From positions 1 to 42,871 of the forward strand of contig JAGVUR010000064.1 in the NCBI GenBank assembly GCA_019136135.1: a stretch of DNA of 42,871 nt, read 5' to 3'. Shown in pieces: positions 34,872-42,871 of this stretch. A program made the translations under genes and the position numbers. The notes under the pieces were generated by a model, which was given only the letters and a program-made list of their open reading frames with translations, had not been told where the DNA came from and did no database searches. Source of the stretch: Verrucomicrobiota bacterium (GTDB lineage Bacteria > Verrucomicrobiota > Lentisphaeria > Oligosphaerales > Oligosphaeraceae). Numbering within the stretch: the stretch's first letter is position 1; each line of letters starts with the position of its first letter.

Positions 34872-36539
34872 ATGAATTCAGATAACGTTAAGAAAGGCGT
34901 CGAACGCGCGCCGCACCGCTCCCTGATGAAGGCGATGGGCATGACCCAGCGGGAGATCGACAGACCTTTGATAGGCATTGTCAATTCCTTCAATGAAATC
35001 GTCCCGGGGCACGCCCATCTTCAGGTAATTGCCCAAGCGGTCAAAAGCGGCGTGCTCAGCGCTGGCGGAACGCCGATGGAATTCAACACGATCGGCGTCT
35101 GCGACGGCATCGCCATGGGGCACAACGGCATGAAATACTCCCTCTGCACCCGCGAATTGATCGCGGACAGCGTGGAATGCATGGTCCGTGCGCATTGTTT
35201 TGACGGCCTGGTCTTCATCCCCAACTGCGACAAGATCGTCCCTGGGATGATGATGGCCGCAGCCCGACTTAATCTCCCTGCCATTTTTGTCAGTGGTGGC
35301 GCGATGCTTTCCATCGAGGGAGAAGACGCTGGTTGTTATCTGGATTTGAACAGTGTATTTGAGGGCATCGGCGCCTACAAGGCCGGCAAGCTCAGCGAAG
35401 ACAAGCTGATGAATCTGGAAGAAAGCGCCTGCCCCACCTGCGGCTCCTGTTCCGGAATGTTCACCGCCAATTCGATGAACTGCCTGACTGAAGCGATCGG
35501 ATTGGGGCTCGGGGGCAATGGCTCCATCCCGGCAGTCTATGCTGCCCGAACCCGCCTGGCCAAAGAAGCAGGCGCAAAAATCATCGAACTGGTTCAGCGT
35601 GACCTGAAAGTCCTTGATATCCTAACGCCTGCTGCAATCCGCAATGCTTTGGCTGTCGACATGGCTCTTGGCTGTTCCACCAATACCGTCCTGCATCTTG
35701 CCGCCATCGCCAAAGAAGCGAAGATACCTTTTTCCCTGCAGCTGGTCAATGAGGTCAGCGCCAAAGTGCCAAACCTCTGCCGCCTTGCACCGGCAGGCAA
35801 GCACCACATGCAGGATTTGTACGCCGATGGCGGAGTCTACGGCGTCATGAAGGAACTAACCAAGCTAGGCTTGCTGGATACTTCGCTAATCACAGTCACA
35901 GGCAAAACCGTAGGCGAGAACCTGGCCGGGGCCGGACGCAAAGGGCGAGGTGTGATCGCAGCAGCTGAACAGCCCTGCTCAGCCACCGGAGGCCTGGCGG
36001 TGTTGTTCGGCAATCTTGCACCAAATGGCGCCATCGTCAAGAAAAGCGCCGTAGCCGCCGATATGCTGAAGTACGAGGGAACCGCCCGCGTCTTTGACAA
36101 CGAGGAGGCAGCGATCACGGCCATCTACCAGCAGCAGATCAAGACCGGCGATGTGGTGGTCATCCGATACGAAGGACCACGAGGCGGCCCTGGAATGCGT
36201 GAAATGCTGGGGCCGACCTCGGCAATCGCAGGAATGGGCCTAGACAGCTCAGTGGCATTGCTGACGGATGGACGCTTCTCAGGCGCAACCCGAGGAGCAG
36301 CGATCGGGCACATCTCGCCGGAAGCGCAAGCCGGCGGTCCTATCGCCTATCTTAAAGATGGCGACCGTATCGCCATCGACATCAGCAAAGGCACTCTCAA
36401 TGCCCTACTATCCGAAGACGAATGGTCCAGGCGCAGGCAAAGCATGACTCTTCGCCAACAGCAAGGGCTAAGCGGATACCTAAAGCGCTATGCGCAATCC
36501 GTGACCTCTGCCGACCAGGGCGCAGCGTTCCAGGACTGA
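34872..36539 (+). CDS. ilvD: Dihydroxy-acid dehydratase
   Basis: Dehydrates 2,3-dihydroxy acids to the 2-keto acids of valine and isoleucine, using an Fe-S cluster and Mg2+. The 555 residues include the cluster-binding [12 protein letters not shown] and [18 protein letters not shown], and C-terminal blocks [14 protein letters not shown] and [13 protein letters not shown]. Ribosome site GAGGA lies before the ATG. Usual family length. Confidence 0.96.
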   Translation: MNSDNVKKGVERAPHRSLMKAMGMTQREIDRPLIGIVNSFNEIVPGHAHLQVIAQAVKSGVLSAGGTPMEFNTIGVCDGIAMGHNGMKYSLCTRELIADSVECMVRAHCFDGLVFIPNCDKIVPGMMMAAARLNLPAIFVSGGAMLSIEGEDAGCYLDLNSVFEGIGAYKAGKLSEDKLMNLEESACPTCGSCSGMFTANSMNCLTEAIGLGLGGNGSIPAVYAARTRLAKEAGAKIIELVQRDLKVLDILTPAAIRNALAVDMALGCSTNTVLHLAAIAKEAKIPFSLQLVNEVSAKVPNLCRLAPAGKHHMQDLYADGGVYGVMKELTKLGLLDTSLITVTGKTVGENLAGAGRKGRGVIAAAEQPCSATGGLAVLFGNLAPNGAIVKKSAVAADMLKYEGTARVFDNEEAAITAIYQQQIKTGDVVVIRYEGPRGGPGMREMLGPTSAIAGMGLDSSVALLTDGRFSGATRGAAIGHISPEAQAGGPIAYLKDGDRIAIDISKGTLNALLSEDEWSRRRQSMTLRQQQGLSGYLKRYAQSVTSADQGAAFQD

Positions 36540-36591
36540 CCTCAATCACCATAACAAAAACCAGAAGATTACTTAGGAGCTAGTAGGAAAT

Positions 36592-38091
36592 ATGAGAACC
36601 ATTAAGATATTTGACACAACCCTGCGGGATGGGGAGCAGGCCCCAAGCTGCAGTATGCACCTGAATGAAAAAATTGAAATCGCACTGGCACTGGAACGCT
36701 TGCGGGTTGATGTCATCGAGGCCGGCTTCGCCATCGCCTCCCAAGGTGATTTCGAATCAATCCAGGAAATTTGCAAAGTCGTCAAGGAAAGCACGATCTG
36801 CAGCTTGGCAAGAGCGATACCCAAGGACATCGACGCGGCCTACGAGTCTTTGCGCGGAGCCAAGAATGGATGCATCCATACTTTCCTGGCAACGTCCCCC
36901 ATCCACATGCAGTACAAGCTGAAGATGACCCAGGAAAAGGTGCTCAGCACGATTGACGAAATGGTCCGCTACGCCAGGAATTATATGCCCGAGGTTGAAT
37001 TCTCGGCTGAAGATGCCATGCGCAGCGAGAAGGAGTTCCTGGCCAAGGCCTTGGAGACCGCGATTGCCGCCGGAGCCACGGTGGTCAATGTCCCCGACAC
37101 GGTCGGCTACGCCACGCCAGCCGAAATGATAGAGATGATAAAGTACCTGCAGAACAACGTCAGGGGCATTGAGAATGTGACCCTCTCGGTACATTGCCAC
37201 AACGACCTGGGTCTGGGAGTCGCAAACTCGCTGGCCGCAGTCATGGCCGGAGCCGGGCAAATCGAATGCACCATCAACGGCCTGGGGGAACGGGCAGGCA
37301 ATGCCGCGATGGAGGAAGTGGTGATGGGACTCCGAACCCGCCGGAACTACTATAATTGCGATACAAATATCGATACGACGCAAATCTACCCTGCCAGCCG
37401 CCTGGTGTATAATCTGCTGGGATTGCCAACCCCGATCAACAAGGCAATCGTCGGCACCAACGCCTTCGCCCACGAAGCCGGCATCCACCAGCATGGCGTG
37501 CTGGCCAACCGCGAGACCTACGAAATCTTGACCCCACAGTCAATCGGACTGATGAAGAATTCGATGGTCTTCGGCAAGCATAGCGGAAGGCATGCAGTGG
37601 AGCAACGCCTGAATGAGCTCGGCTACAAGCTGAGCAAAAATGCAGTCGACGACCTGTTCAAGCGCTTCAAGCAGCTGGCAGATAAGAAAAAGGTCATCAC
37701 CGACCAGGATCTGGAAGCCCTGGCAGGACGCAAGATATTGAAGGAACCCGACTTCTTCAAGCTCGATCGCTTCACGGTCAACTGCGGAAACCATGTCACG
37801 TCCAGTGCGGTGATACGTTTGCAGCACAATGACAACCTGCTCGAGGAGGTAGCAATAGGCGATGGTCCCGTGGACGCCGCCTACAAGGCTATTGACAAGA
37901 TGATTCCGGCTCCGCCCCATATCCTTGAGGACTACTCGATCAACTCGGTCACGGAAGGAAATGACGCCTTGGGTGAAGTGATCGTAAAAATCAAGTGCGG
38001 GGACAAGAATGTGATTGGGCGTGGGTTGTCGACGGACGTCATCGAAGCCAGCATCATGGCATACATCAATGGTTTGAATCGTCTCCTGTGA
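36592..38091 (+). CDS. leuA: 2-isopropylmalate synthase
   Basis: Condenses acetyl-CoA and 2-ketoisovalerate, the first step to leucine. The 499-residue product starts with IFDTTLRDGEQAPSCSM, contains the metal-binding VHCHNDLGLGVANSLA and NGLGERAGNAAMEEV, GTNAFAHEAGIHQHG, and ends with a LeuA regulatory dimer domain (from about 390) that binds leucine. The sequence GEQAPSCSM and the His-x-His distinguish it from the citramalate synthase that follows. Both are needed here for separate pathways. Confidence 0.93.
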   Translation: MRTIKIFDTTLRDGEQAPSCSMHLNEKIEIALALERLRVDVIEAGFAIASQGDFESIQEICKVVKESTICSLARAIPKDIDAAYESLRGAKNGCIHTFLATSPIHMQYKLKMTQEKVLSTIDEMVRYARNYMPEVEFSAEDAMRSEKEFLAKALETAIAAGATVVNVPDTVGYATPAEMIEMIKYLQNNVRGIENVTLSVHCHNDLGLGVANSLAAVMAGAGQIECTINGLGERAGNAAMEEVVMGLRTRRNYYNCDTNIDTTQIYPASRLVYNLLGLPTPINKAIVGTNAFAHEAGIHQHGVLANRETYEILTPQSIGLMKNSMVFGKHSGRHAVEQRLNELGYKLSKNAVDDLFKRFKQLADKKKVITDQDLEALAGRKILKEPDFFKLDRFTVNCGNHVTSSAVIRLQHNDNLLEEVAIGDGPVDAAYKAIDKMIPAPPHILEDYSINSVTEGNDALGEVIVKIKCGDKNVIGRGLSTDVIEASIMAYINGLNRLL

Positions 38092-38098
38092 GGACGCA

Positions 38099-39661
38099 AT
38101 GAAGAAAATACAAATATTTGACAGCACCCTACGCGATGGTGCCCAAAGCGAAGGAATATCTTTTTCAGTGGCTGACAAGCTGCATATCATCGAGGCTCTG
38201 GATGACATCGGGGTCAGCTACATCGAGGCAGGCAATCCTGGTTCCAACCCAAAAGACATCGAGTTCTTCAACCGCGCGGCTGAAATCAAGCTGCGCCATG
38301 CCAAAATCTGCGCCTTCGGCAGCACCCGGCGCAAGAATCTCAAGGTCGAGGAAGACGAGAATGTGCTCTCATTGCTAAAGGCGCGCACCGATGTGGTGGT
38401 CATTTTCGGAAAATCCTGGGACCTGCATATCAGGGAAATCCTGCGTACCAGCGAAGAGAACAATCTGGATCTTGTTTACGACACCGTGAATTTCTTCAAG
38501 AAGCGGGACAAGGAACTGATCTTCGATGCGGAGCACTTCTTCGATGGCTTCAAAGCCAACCGAGACTGCGCCATCAATGTCCTGAAGGCGGCGGCAGCGG
38601 CCGGGGCGGACTCGCTCTGCCTCTGCGACACCAACGGCGGATGTGCCCCAGGTGAACTCCAGAGCATCACCAGGGAAATAGTCAGCCTGTTCCCCGAACA
38701 CCAGATCGGCATCCATTGCCATAACGACATGGGTTGCGCAGTAGCCAATTCATTGCTGGCGGTTGACATGGGAGCCACTCAGGTCCAGGGAACCTTCATC
38801 GGAATCGGCGAGCGCTGCGGCAATGCGGATCTCAGCGTGATCATCCCCAACCTGCAGCTGAAACAAGGATACGAATGCATCAGCAGCGACAACCTGGAGA
38901 AGCTCTCCGAAGCCGTCTATGCCATCTCGGAAATCTGCAACATGACGGTGCCCTCCAACAAACCCTACGTAGGAGGAAGCGCCTTCGCCCACAAAGGCGG
39001 AATGCATATCGATGGGGTCAGCAAGTGTACGCAATCCTTCGAGCATGTGCCCCCAGAATCCGTAGGCAACAAACGCCGCTTTCTAATGAGCGAAGTTTCA
39101 GGCAGAACCACGGTCCTGGCAAAAGTAAGCCAGATCGCACCGGAACTGACCAAGGACTCCCCGGAGACAGCAGCAATCGTTCAGCGCTTGAAGGAACTCG
39201 AGCACGAAGGCTATCAATTCGAGTCTGCCGATGCCAGCTTCGAGCTGATGGTGCTCAATGTCCTGAAACGCTACAACCCCCATTTCAAGCTGTTGATGTA
39301 CAAGACCAGCGGAGAATACCCAAGCCCCGATGGCGAAATGAGCGCCTACGCAATGCTGAAAATCCAAGTTGGAGGCAGCACCGAGACCGCAGCGTCAATG
39401 GGCAACGGTCCCGTAAACGCACTGGACTTGGCCTTGCGCAAGGCCCTGGCGGTGTTCTACCCCGAAATCAGCAAGGTCCACCTGATCGACTATAAAGTCC
39501 GTGTGCTAACAGGAGAACAGGCCGCCACCGCAGCAAAAGTGCGGGTGCTGATGGATAGCACCAACGGAGAAGAAGTCTGGACAACGGTCGGGGTATCGAC
39601 CGACATCATCGAGGCAAGCTGGCTCGCACTGGTCGATTCCATCGAGTACGCGCTTCAATAA
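38099..39661 (+). CDS. cimA: (R)-citramalate synthase
   Basis: Condenses acetyl-CoA with pyruvate to give citramalate, which LeuC, LeuD and LeuB then convert to 2-ketobutyrate for isoleucine. The 520-residue product has the CimA-type opening IFDSTLRDGAQSEGISFSV (GAQ-x-EGISFS rather than GEQ), VSYIEAGNPGSNPKD, CHNDMGCAVANSL and GSAFAHKGGMHIDGV, plus a C-terminal regulatory domain. It begins seven bases after leuA. No threonine dehydratase gene is in the operon, so this is the apparent isoleucine entry point. The family also has 2-isopropylmalate-like paralogues, but the motif pattern favours CimA. Confidence 0.9.
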   Translation: MKKIQIFDSTLRDGAQSEGISFSVADKLHIIEALDDIGVSYIEAGNPGSNPKDIEFFNRAAEIKLRHAKICAFGSTRRKNLKVEEDENVLSLLKARTDVVVIFGKSWDLHIREILRTSEENNLDLVYDTVNFFKKRDKELIFDAEHFFDGFKANRDCAINVLKAAAAAGADSLCLCDTNGGCAPGELQSITREIVSLFPEHQIGIHCHNDMGCAVANSLLAVDMGATQVQGTFIGIGERCGNADLSVIIPNLQLKQGYECISSDNLEKLSEAVYAISEICNMTVPSNKPYVGGSAFAHKGGMHIDGVSKCTQSFEHVPPESVGNKRRFLMSEVSGRTTVLAKVSQIAPELTKDSPETAAIVQRLKELEHEGYQFESADASFELMVLNVLKRYNPHFKLLMYKTSGEYPSPDGEMSAYAMLKIQVGGSTETAASMGNGPVNALDLALRKALAVFYPEISKVHLIDYKVRVLTGEQAATAAKVRVLMDSTNGEEVWTTVGVSTDIIEASWLALVDSIEYALQ

Positions 39662-39734
39662 TGCCCGCTTCGCAAGGACCTGATGTCCATAGCTGAGATT
39701 TAGTGTTAAAAAAATAATAAACGGAGTCAAGACA

Positions 39735-40994
39735 ATGCAAATGACGATGAGTCAGAAGATTTTAGCCGCCCACGCCGGAAGAAAATCAGTCAGTCCCGGC
39801 GAATTGGTGATGGCCAACCTGGATCTGGTACTGGGCAATGACATCACCGCACCGGTAGCAATCAATGAATACCGCAAGGCTGGCGCCTCCTGCGTGTTCG
39901 ACTGCAAAAAGATCGCCCTGGTGATGGACCACTTCACCCCCAACAAGGATATCAAGGCCGCGGAACAAACCAAAAAGGTACGTGAATTCGCCGCCGAAAA
40001 GAAGATTGAGAACTTCTTCGATGTCGGCACGGTGGGCATTGAGCACGCACTTCTGCCGGAGCGCGGCCTGGTAGTCGCGGGAGACTTGGTGATTGGTGCG
40101 GATAGCCATACCTGTACCTACGGTGCGCTGGGAGCATTCTCGACGGGCGTCGGCTCCACTGACATGGCTGTTGGCATGGCCCATGGCAAGGGCTGGTTCA
40201 AGGTTCCCCGTGCGATGAAATTCAACTTGCACGGCTCCCTGCCCAAGTGGGTCAGCGGCAAGGACGTGATTTTGCACATCATCGGCAAGATCGGTGTCGA
40301 TGGCGCACTGTACAAGTCGATGGAGTTCAGCGGTCCTGGAGTGTCCTCCTTGAGCATGGACGACCGCCTCTGCATCTGCAACATGGCTATCGAGGCAGGC
40401 GCCAAGAACGGCATCTTCCCTGTCGATGAGAAGACCCGCAAGTACATGTCCGAGCACTCCAAGAAAACCCCGGTGGAATTTTCGGCAGATCCTGATGCAG
40501 ACTATGACGAGGTCATGGATATCGACCTGAGCAGCCTGCGATCGACGGTCGCCTTCCCGCACTTGCCCTCGAACACCCGTACCTTTGACAACATGCCGGT
40601 GGTGCCGATCGATCAGGTCGTGATCGGCTCCTGCACGAACGGCAGGCTTTCCGACCTGCAGGTCGCAGCCCGGATCCTCAAAGGCCGAAAGGTCAATCCG
40701 AAAGTCCGAACCATCATCTTCCCCGCAACCCAGAAGATCTATCTCGATGCGCTCCGACAGGGACTGCTGGAAATCTTCGTCGAGGCTGGTGCTGCTGTAT
40801 CGACGCCGACCTGCGGTCCCTGCCTGGGCGGACACATGGGCATCCTAGCCAAGGGAGAGAGGGCGGTGGCGACCACCAACCGGAACTTCGTCGGCAGGAT
40901 GGGCCATCCCGAAAGCGAGGTCTATCTGGCAAGCCCGGAAGTGGCTGCCGCTTCGGCAATCACTGGCGTCATCACCGACCCCGCAACCCTGTAA
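39735..40994 (+). CDS. leuC: 3-isopropylmalate dehydratase large subunit
   Basis: Aconitase-type isomerase of 2- and 3-isopropylmalate, and of citramalate, with LeuD. The 419-residue product is the shorter LeuC/HacA type. Cluster ligands lie in VIGSCTNGR and [37 protein letters not shown] and [23 protein letters not shown] are the other family blocks. It starts 73 bases after cimA, the longest gap inside the operon apart from the ilvC-ilvD hairpin region. Confidence 0.95.
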   Translation: MQMTMSQKILAAHAGRKSVSPGELVMANLDLVLGNDITAPVAINEYRKAGASCVFDCKKIALVMDHFTPNKDIKAAEQTKKVREFAAEKKIENFFDVGTVGIEHALLPERGLVVAGDLVIGADSHTCTYGALGAFSTGVGSTDMAVGMAHGKGWFKVPRAMKFNLHGSLPKWVSGKDVILHIIGKIGVDGALYKSMEFSGPGVSSLSMDDRLCICNMAIEAGAKNGIFPVDEKTRKYMSEHSKKTPVEFSADPDADYDEVMDIDLSSLRSTVAFPHLPSNTRTFDNMPVVPIDQVVIGSCTNGRLSDLQVAARILKGRKVNPKVRTIIFPATQKIYLDALRQGLLEIFVEAGAAVSTPTCGPCLGGHMGILAKGERAVATTNRNFVGRMGHPESEVYLASPEVAAASAITGVITDPATL

Positions 40995-41018
40995 ACCCAA
41001 ACCCAAGAGGCACAAACC

Positions 41019-41498
41019 ATGAAAATAACAGGCAAAGTCATTCGCTACGGCGACAACGTCGATACCGACGTCATCATCCCGGCACGGTACTTGAACACCT
41101 CCAACCCCAAGGAACTCGCCGCACACTGCATGGAGGATCTCGACCCGACCTTCGTCAAGCGGGTCAAGGCGGGCGATATCATGGTCGGAGGAGTCAACTT
41201 CGGCTGCGGATCATCCCGGGAGCACGCACCAATCGTCATCAAGGAATCCGGCATCGCCTGCGTCGTCGCCAAAAGCTTCGCGAGAATCTTCTACCGAAAT
41301 GCCATCAATATCGGATTGCCAATCGTCGAATTCAGCGGAGAAATCGATGAAGGCGACAAGCTGGAAATCGACTTCGACAACGGCGTGATCCGAAATCTCA
41401 GCAAGAACACCCAGGGAAAATTCCCACCCTTCCCCGGATTCCTGCAGAAAATCATCAGCAAAGGCGGCTTGTTTCCGGCCATGGAGGAACTTAAATGA
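41019..41498 (+). CDS. leuD: 3-isopropylmalate dehydratase small subunit
   Basis: Swivel-domain partner of LeuC. The 159-residue product has [15 protein letters not shown], the substrate-loop [14 protein letters not shown], and [16 protein letters not shown], all typical of the short LeuD form that pairs with a 419-residue LeuC. Its stop overlaps the leuB start (ATGA at 41495-41498). Confidence 0.95.
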   Translation: MKITGKVIRYGDNVDTDVIIPARYLNTSNPKELAAHCMEDLDPTFVKRVKAGDIMVGGVNFGCGSSREHAPIVIKESGIACVVAKSFARIFYRNAINIGLPIVEFSGEIDEGDKLEIDFDNGVIRNLSKNTQGKFPPFPGFLQKIISKGGLFPAMEELK

Positions 41499-42562
41499 AA
41501 TACAACTTAGCAGTCATCGAAGGCGACGGCATCGGTCCGGAAATCGTACGTGCGGCAATCAGAGTCTTGGAGCAGGTCGCACCGGGAAAGTTCAACTACC
41601 AGCAGGTGATCGCGGGAGGCCGATCGATCGACCAGCATGGCGTCCCCCTGACCGATGAGGCGCTTGCAACCTGCAAGAACAGCGACAGCGTACTGCTCGG
41701 AGCCGTAGGCGGTCCCAAATGGGATACCCTGCCCGGACATCTGCGCCCGGAACGCGCCCTGCTCGGCATCCGAAAGGAACTCGGACTGTTCGCCAACATC
41801 CGACCAGCACGGCTCTATCCAGTGCTCAAGGACGCATGCCCATTGCGCAAGGAAACGGCGGATAAGGGCTTCGACATGGTGATCGTACGAGAACTGACCG
41901 GCGGAATCTACTACGGCGAACGAGGTCGCAAGCAGGACTCCGACGGCAATACCATCGCCTTCGATACCGAGACCTACAACCAGACCGAAATTGACCGAAT
42001 CGCCAAAGTCGCCTTCGAACTGGCCGGCAAACGACGCCGAAAAGTCTGCAGCATCGACAAGGCCAATGTCCTGGAAAGTTCCCGGCTCTGGCGCGAACGG
42101 GTGCATGTCGTGGCCAAGGATTATCCCGATATCGAACTGATTGACATGCTGGTCGATAACGCCGCAATGCAGCTGGTGAAAAACCCAGCCCAGTTCGACG
42201 TGATCGTCACCTCCAATATGTTTGGCGACATCCTCTCCGACGAGGCTTCGCAGCTGACCGGTTCGATCGGTCTGCTCCCCTCCGCCTCGCTTAGTAGCGG
42301 ACGTTGCGGCATGTACGAACCGATCCATGGATCGGCTCCCGACATCGCCGGAAAAGGCATCGCCAACCCGATCGCCACCATCGTGTCCGTCGCCATGATG
42401 CTCCGCTATGCCTTCGACATGAATGACGAAGCCGACCGCATCGAACAGGCAATTGAGAAGACGCTCCAAAAAGGCTGCCGAACCATCGACATCCTGGACA
42501 ACGACACCCAGCCCCTGGGAACCAACGCCATCACCGACGCAATCATCGCTGAACTTGCCTGA
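41495..42562 (+). CDS. leuB: 3-isopropylmalate dehydrogenase
   Basis: NAD-dependent oxidative decarboxylation giving 2-ketoisocaproate, and 2-ketobutyrate in the citramalate route. The 355-residue product has [56 protein letters not shown] and [18 protein letters not shown], all family blocks, with Asp residues for Mg2+ in [13 protein letters not shown]. It is the last gene of the operon and is followed by a terminator. Confidence 0.96.
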   Translation: MKYNLAVIEGDGIGPEIVRAAIRVLEQVAPGKFNYQQVIAGGRSIDQHGVPLTDEALATCKNSDSVLLGAVGGPKWDTLPGHLRPERALLGIRKELGLFANIRPARLYPVLKDACPLRKETADKGFDMVIVRELTGGIYYGERGRKQDSDGNTIAFDTETYNQTEIDRIAKVAFELAGKRRRKVCSIDKANVLESSRLWRERVHVVAKDYPDIELIDMLVDNAAMQLVKNPAQFDVIVTSNMFGDILSDEASQLTGSIGLLPSASLSSGRCGMYEPIHGSAPDIAGKGIANPIATIVSVAMMLRYAFDMNDEADRIEQAIEKTLQKGCRTIDILDNDTQPLGTNAITDAIIAELA

Positions 42563-42619
42563 AAGTCGGCTGGAACACAAGCAATCCCTCGCACAAACCA
42601 ATAGCGCTACTATAAAGCT

Positions 42620-42677
42620 CCGCCGAAATTTGTAGACCTTTTCCTACTGAAGAGACGCAAATTTCGGCGGATTTTTT
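42620..42677 (+). terminator. Terminator of the ilv-leu operon
   Basis: CCGCCGAAATTTG (42620-42632) pairs with CAAATTTCGGCGG (42658-42670), followed by ATTTTTTC. The 13-bp stem has a 25-base loop. It is 57 bases after leuB. Confidence 0.85.
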
Positions 42678-42711
42678 CACACTTCCGTACTCAAAACCCA
42701 TGTGACATGCC
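42672..42711 (+). repeat. 40-bp motif, second copy
   Basis: Matches 25907-25946 at 35 of 40 positions; the shared core runs CGTACTCAAAA then CCATGTGACATGCC. It starts in the T-run of the leu terminator. Confidence 0.65.
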
Positions 42712-42871
42712 CCCCGAATACGAAACCAAACAAAAGCATTTCCCATCATTCACAATTCATAATCCTAAAAAAAGCAGTTGAGTTTTGGGCATGAATTGGG
42801 GCGCAAGAAACAACCTTCAGTTTGCATGAAGGCTTGGCTTTTCGCTTTTTGTCGTTTTTCCCTCCCCGCCG
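42712..42871. repeat. Intergenic tail with CAACTGCTTTTTTAGG motif (minus)
   Basis: The minus-strand copy of the short motif lies at 42764-42781. No gene or clear promoter is seen before the window ends. Confidence 0.45.

Overview
The window (42.9 kb) is a bacterial chromosomal segment that appears fairly GC-rich by eye. It combines a carbohydrate-degradation locus (about 1-24.2 kb), a small accessory island (24.2-26.1 kb) and two amino-acid biosynthesis operons that are transcribed divergently (26.1-42.6 kb). The mix of DUF6259-type and GH95/GH106/GH71-like glycosidases, a DUF6528 protein, GC-rich intergenic palindromes, and a citramalate-dependent isoleucine route suggests a gut or sediment member of the PVC group, for example Lentisphaerota/Victivallales. 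That assignment is inference from gene content; no rRNA or other marker is present.

Layout. 2-5873 (+): the 3' part of a MATE transporter, a 1203-residue fusion of a MurQ-like SIS protein with a DUF6259-type glycosidase, and a secreted DUF6528 protein, forming one tight operon. 5874-8451: a repeat-rich gap holding an AT-rich membrane protein gene with an internal duplication (-), a frameshifted remnant of a secreted beta-helix protein (-), a consensus sigma-70 promoter (TTGACA-17-TATAAT) and a 260-bp composite palindrome. 8452-24209 (+): an unbroken 11-gene run consisting of L-fucose isomerase, lactonase-like propeller, purD, 2-hydroxyacid dehydrogenase, GH95 alpha-L-fucosidase, QueG-like Fe-S protein, esterase, 2-keto-3-deoxy-sugar-acid aldolase, aldose 1-epimerase, a GH106-like glycosidase and a secreted GH71-like glycosidase. 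Together these would release, mutarotate, isomerise or oxidise, and cleave deoxyhexoses such as L-fucose or L-rhamnose.

24307-25828 (+): a SatD-like protein (class III cyclase-like pattern plus C-terminal HTH) and a DUF3307 multi-pass membrane protein. Between them lie three 18-bp palindromes repeated at an exact 29-bp period. 26105-30542 (-): aroF-tyrA-aroA-pheA, covering Phe/Tyr synthesis from DAHP synthase through prephenate. 31542-42562 (+): ilvB-ilvN-ilvC-ilvD-leuA-cimA-leuC-leuD-leuB, a complete branched-chain set except for the transaminase, with isoleucine made through citramalate.

The 1-kb divergent region between the two biosynthetic operons carries two back-to-back transcription attenuators. 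On the minus strand a 40-residue leader with the run YFYFGFAYYF is followed by a terminator. On the plus strand a 32-residue leader, half of it Ile/Leu/Val, is followed by a terminator and then by a second 38-residue leader-like ORF with its own strong Shine-Dalgarno. The leaders, the SIS-glycosidase fusion and the SatD/DUF3307/palindrome cassette are the most interesting items here.
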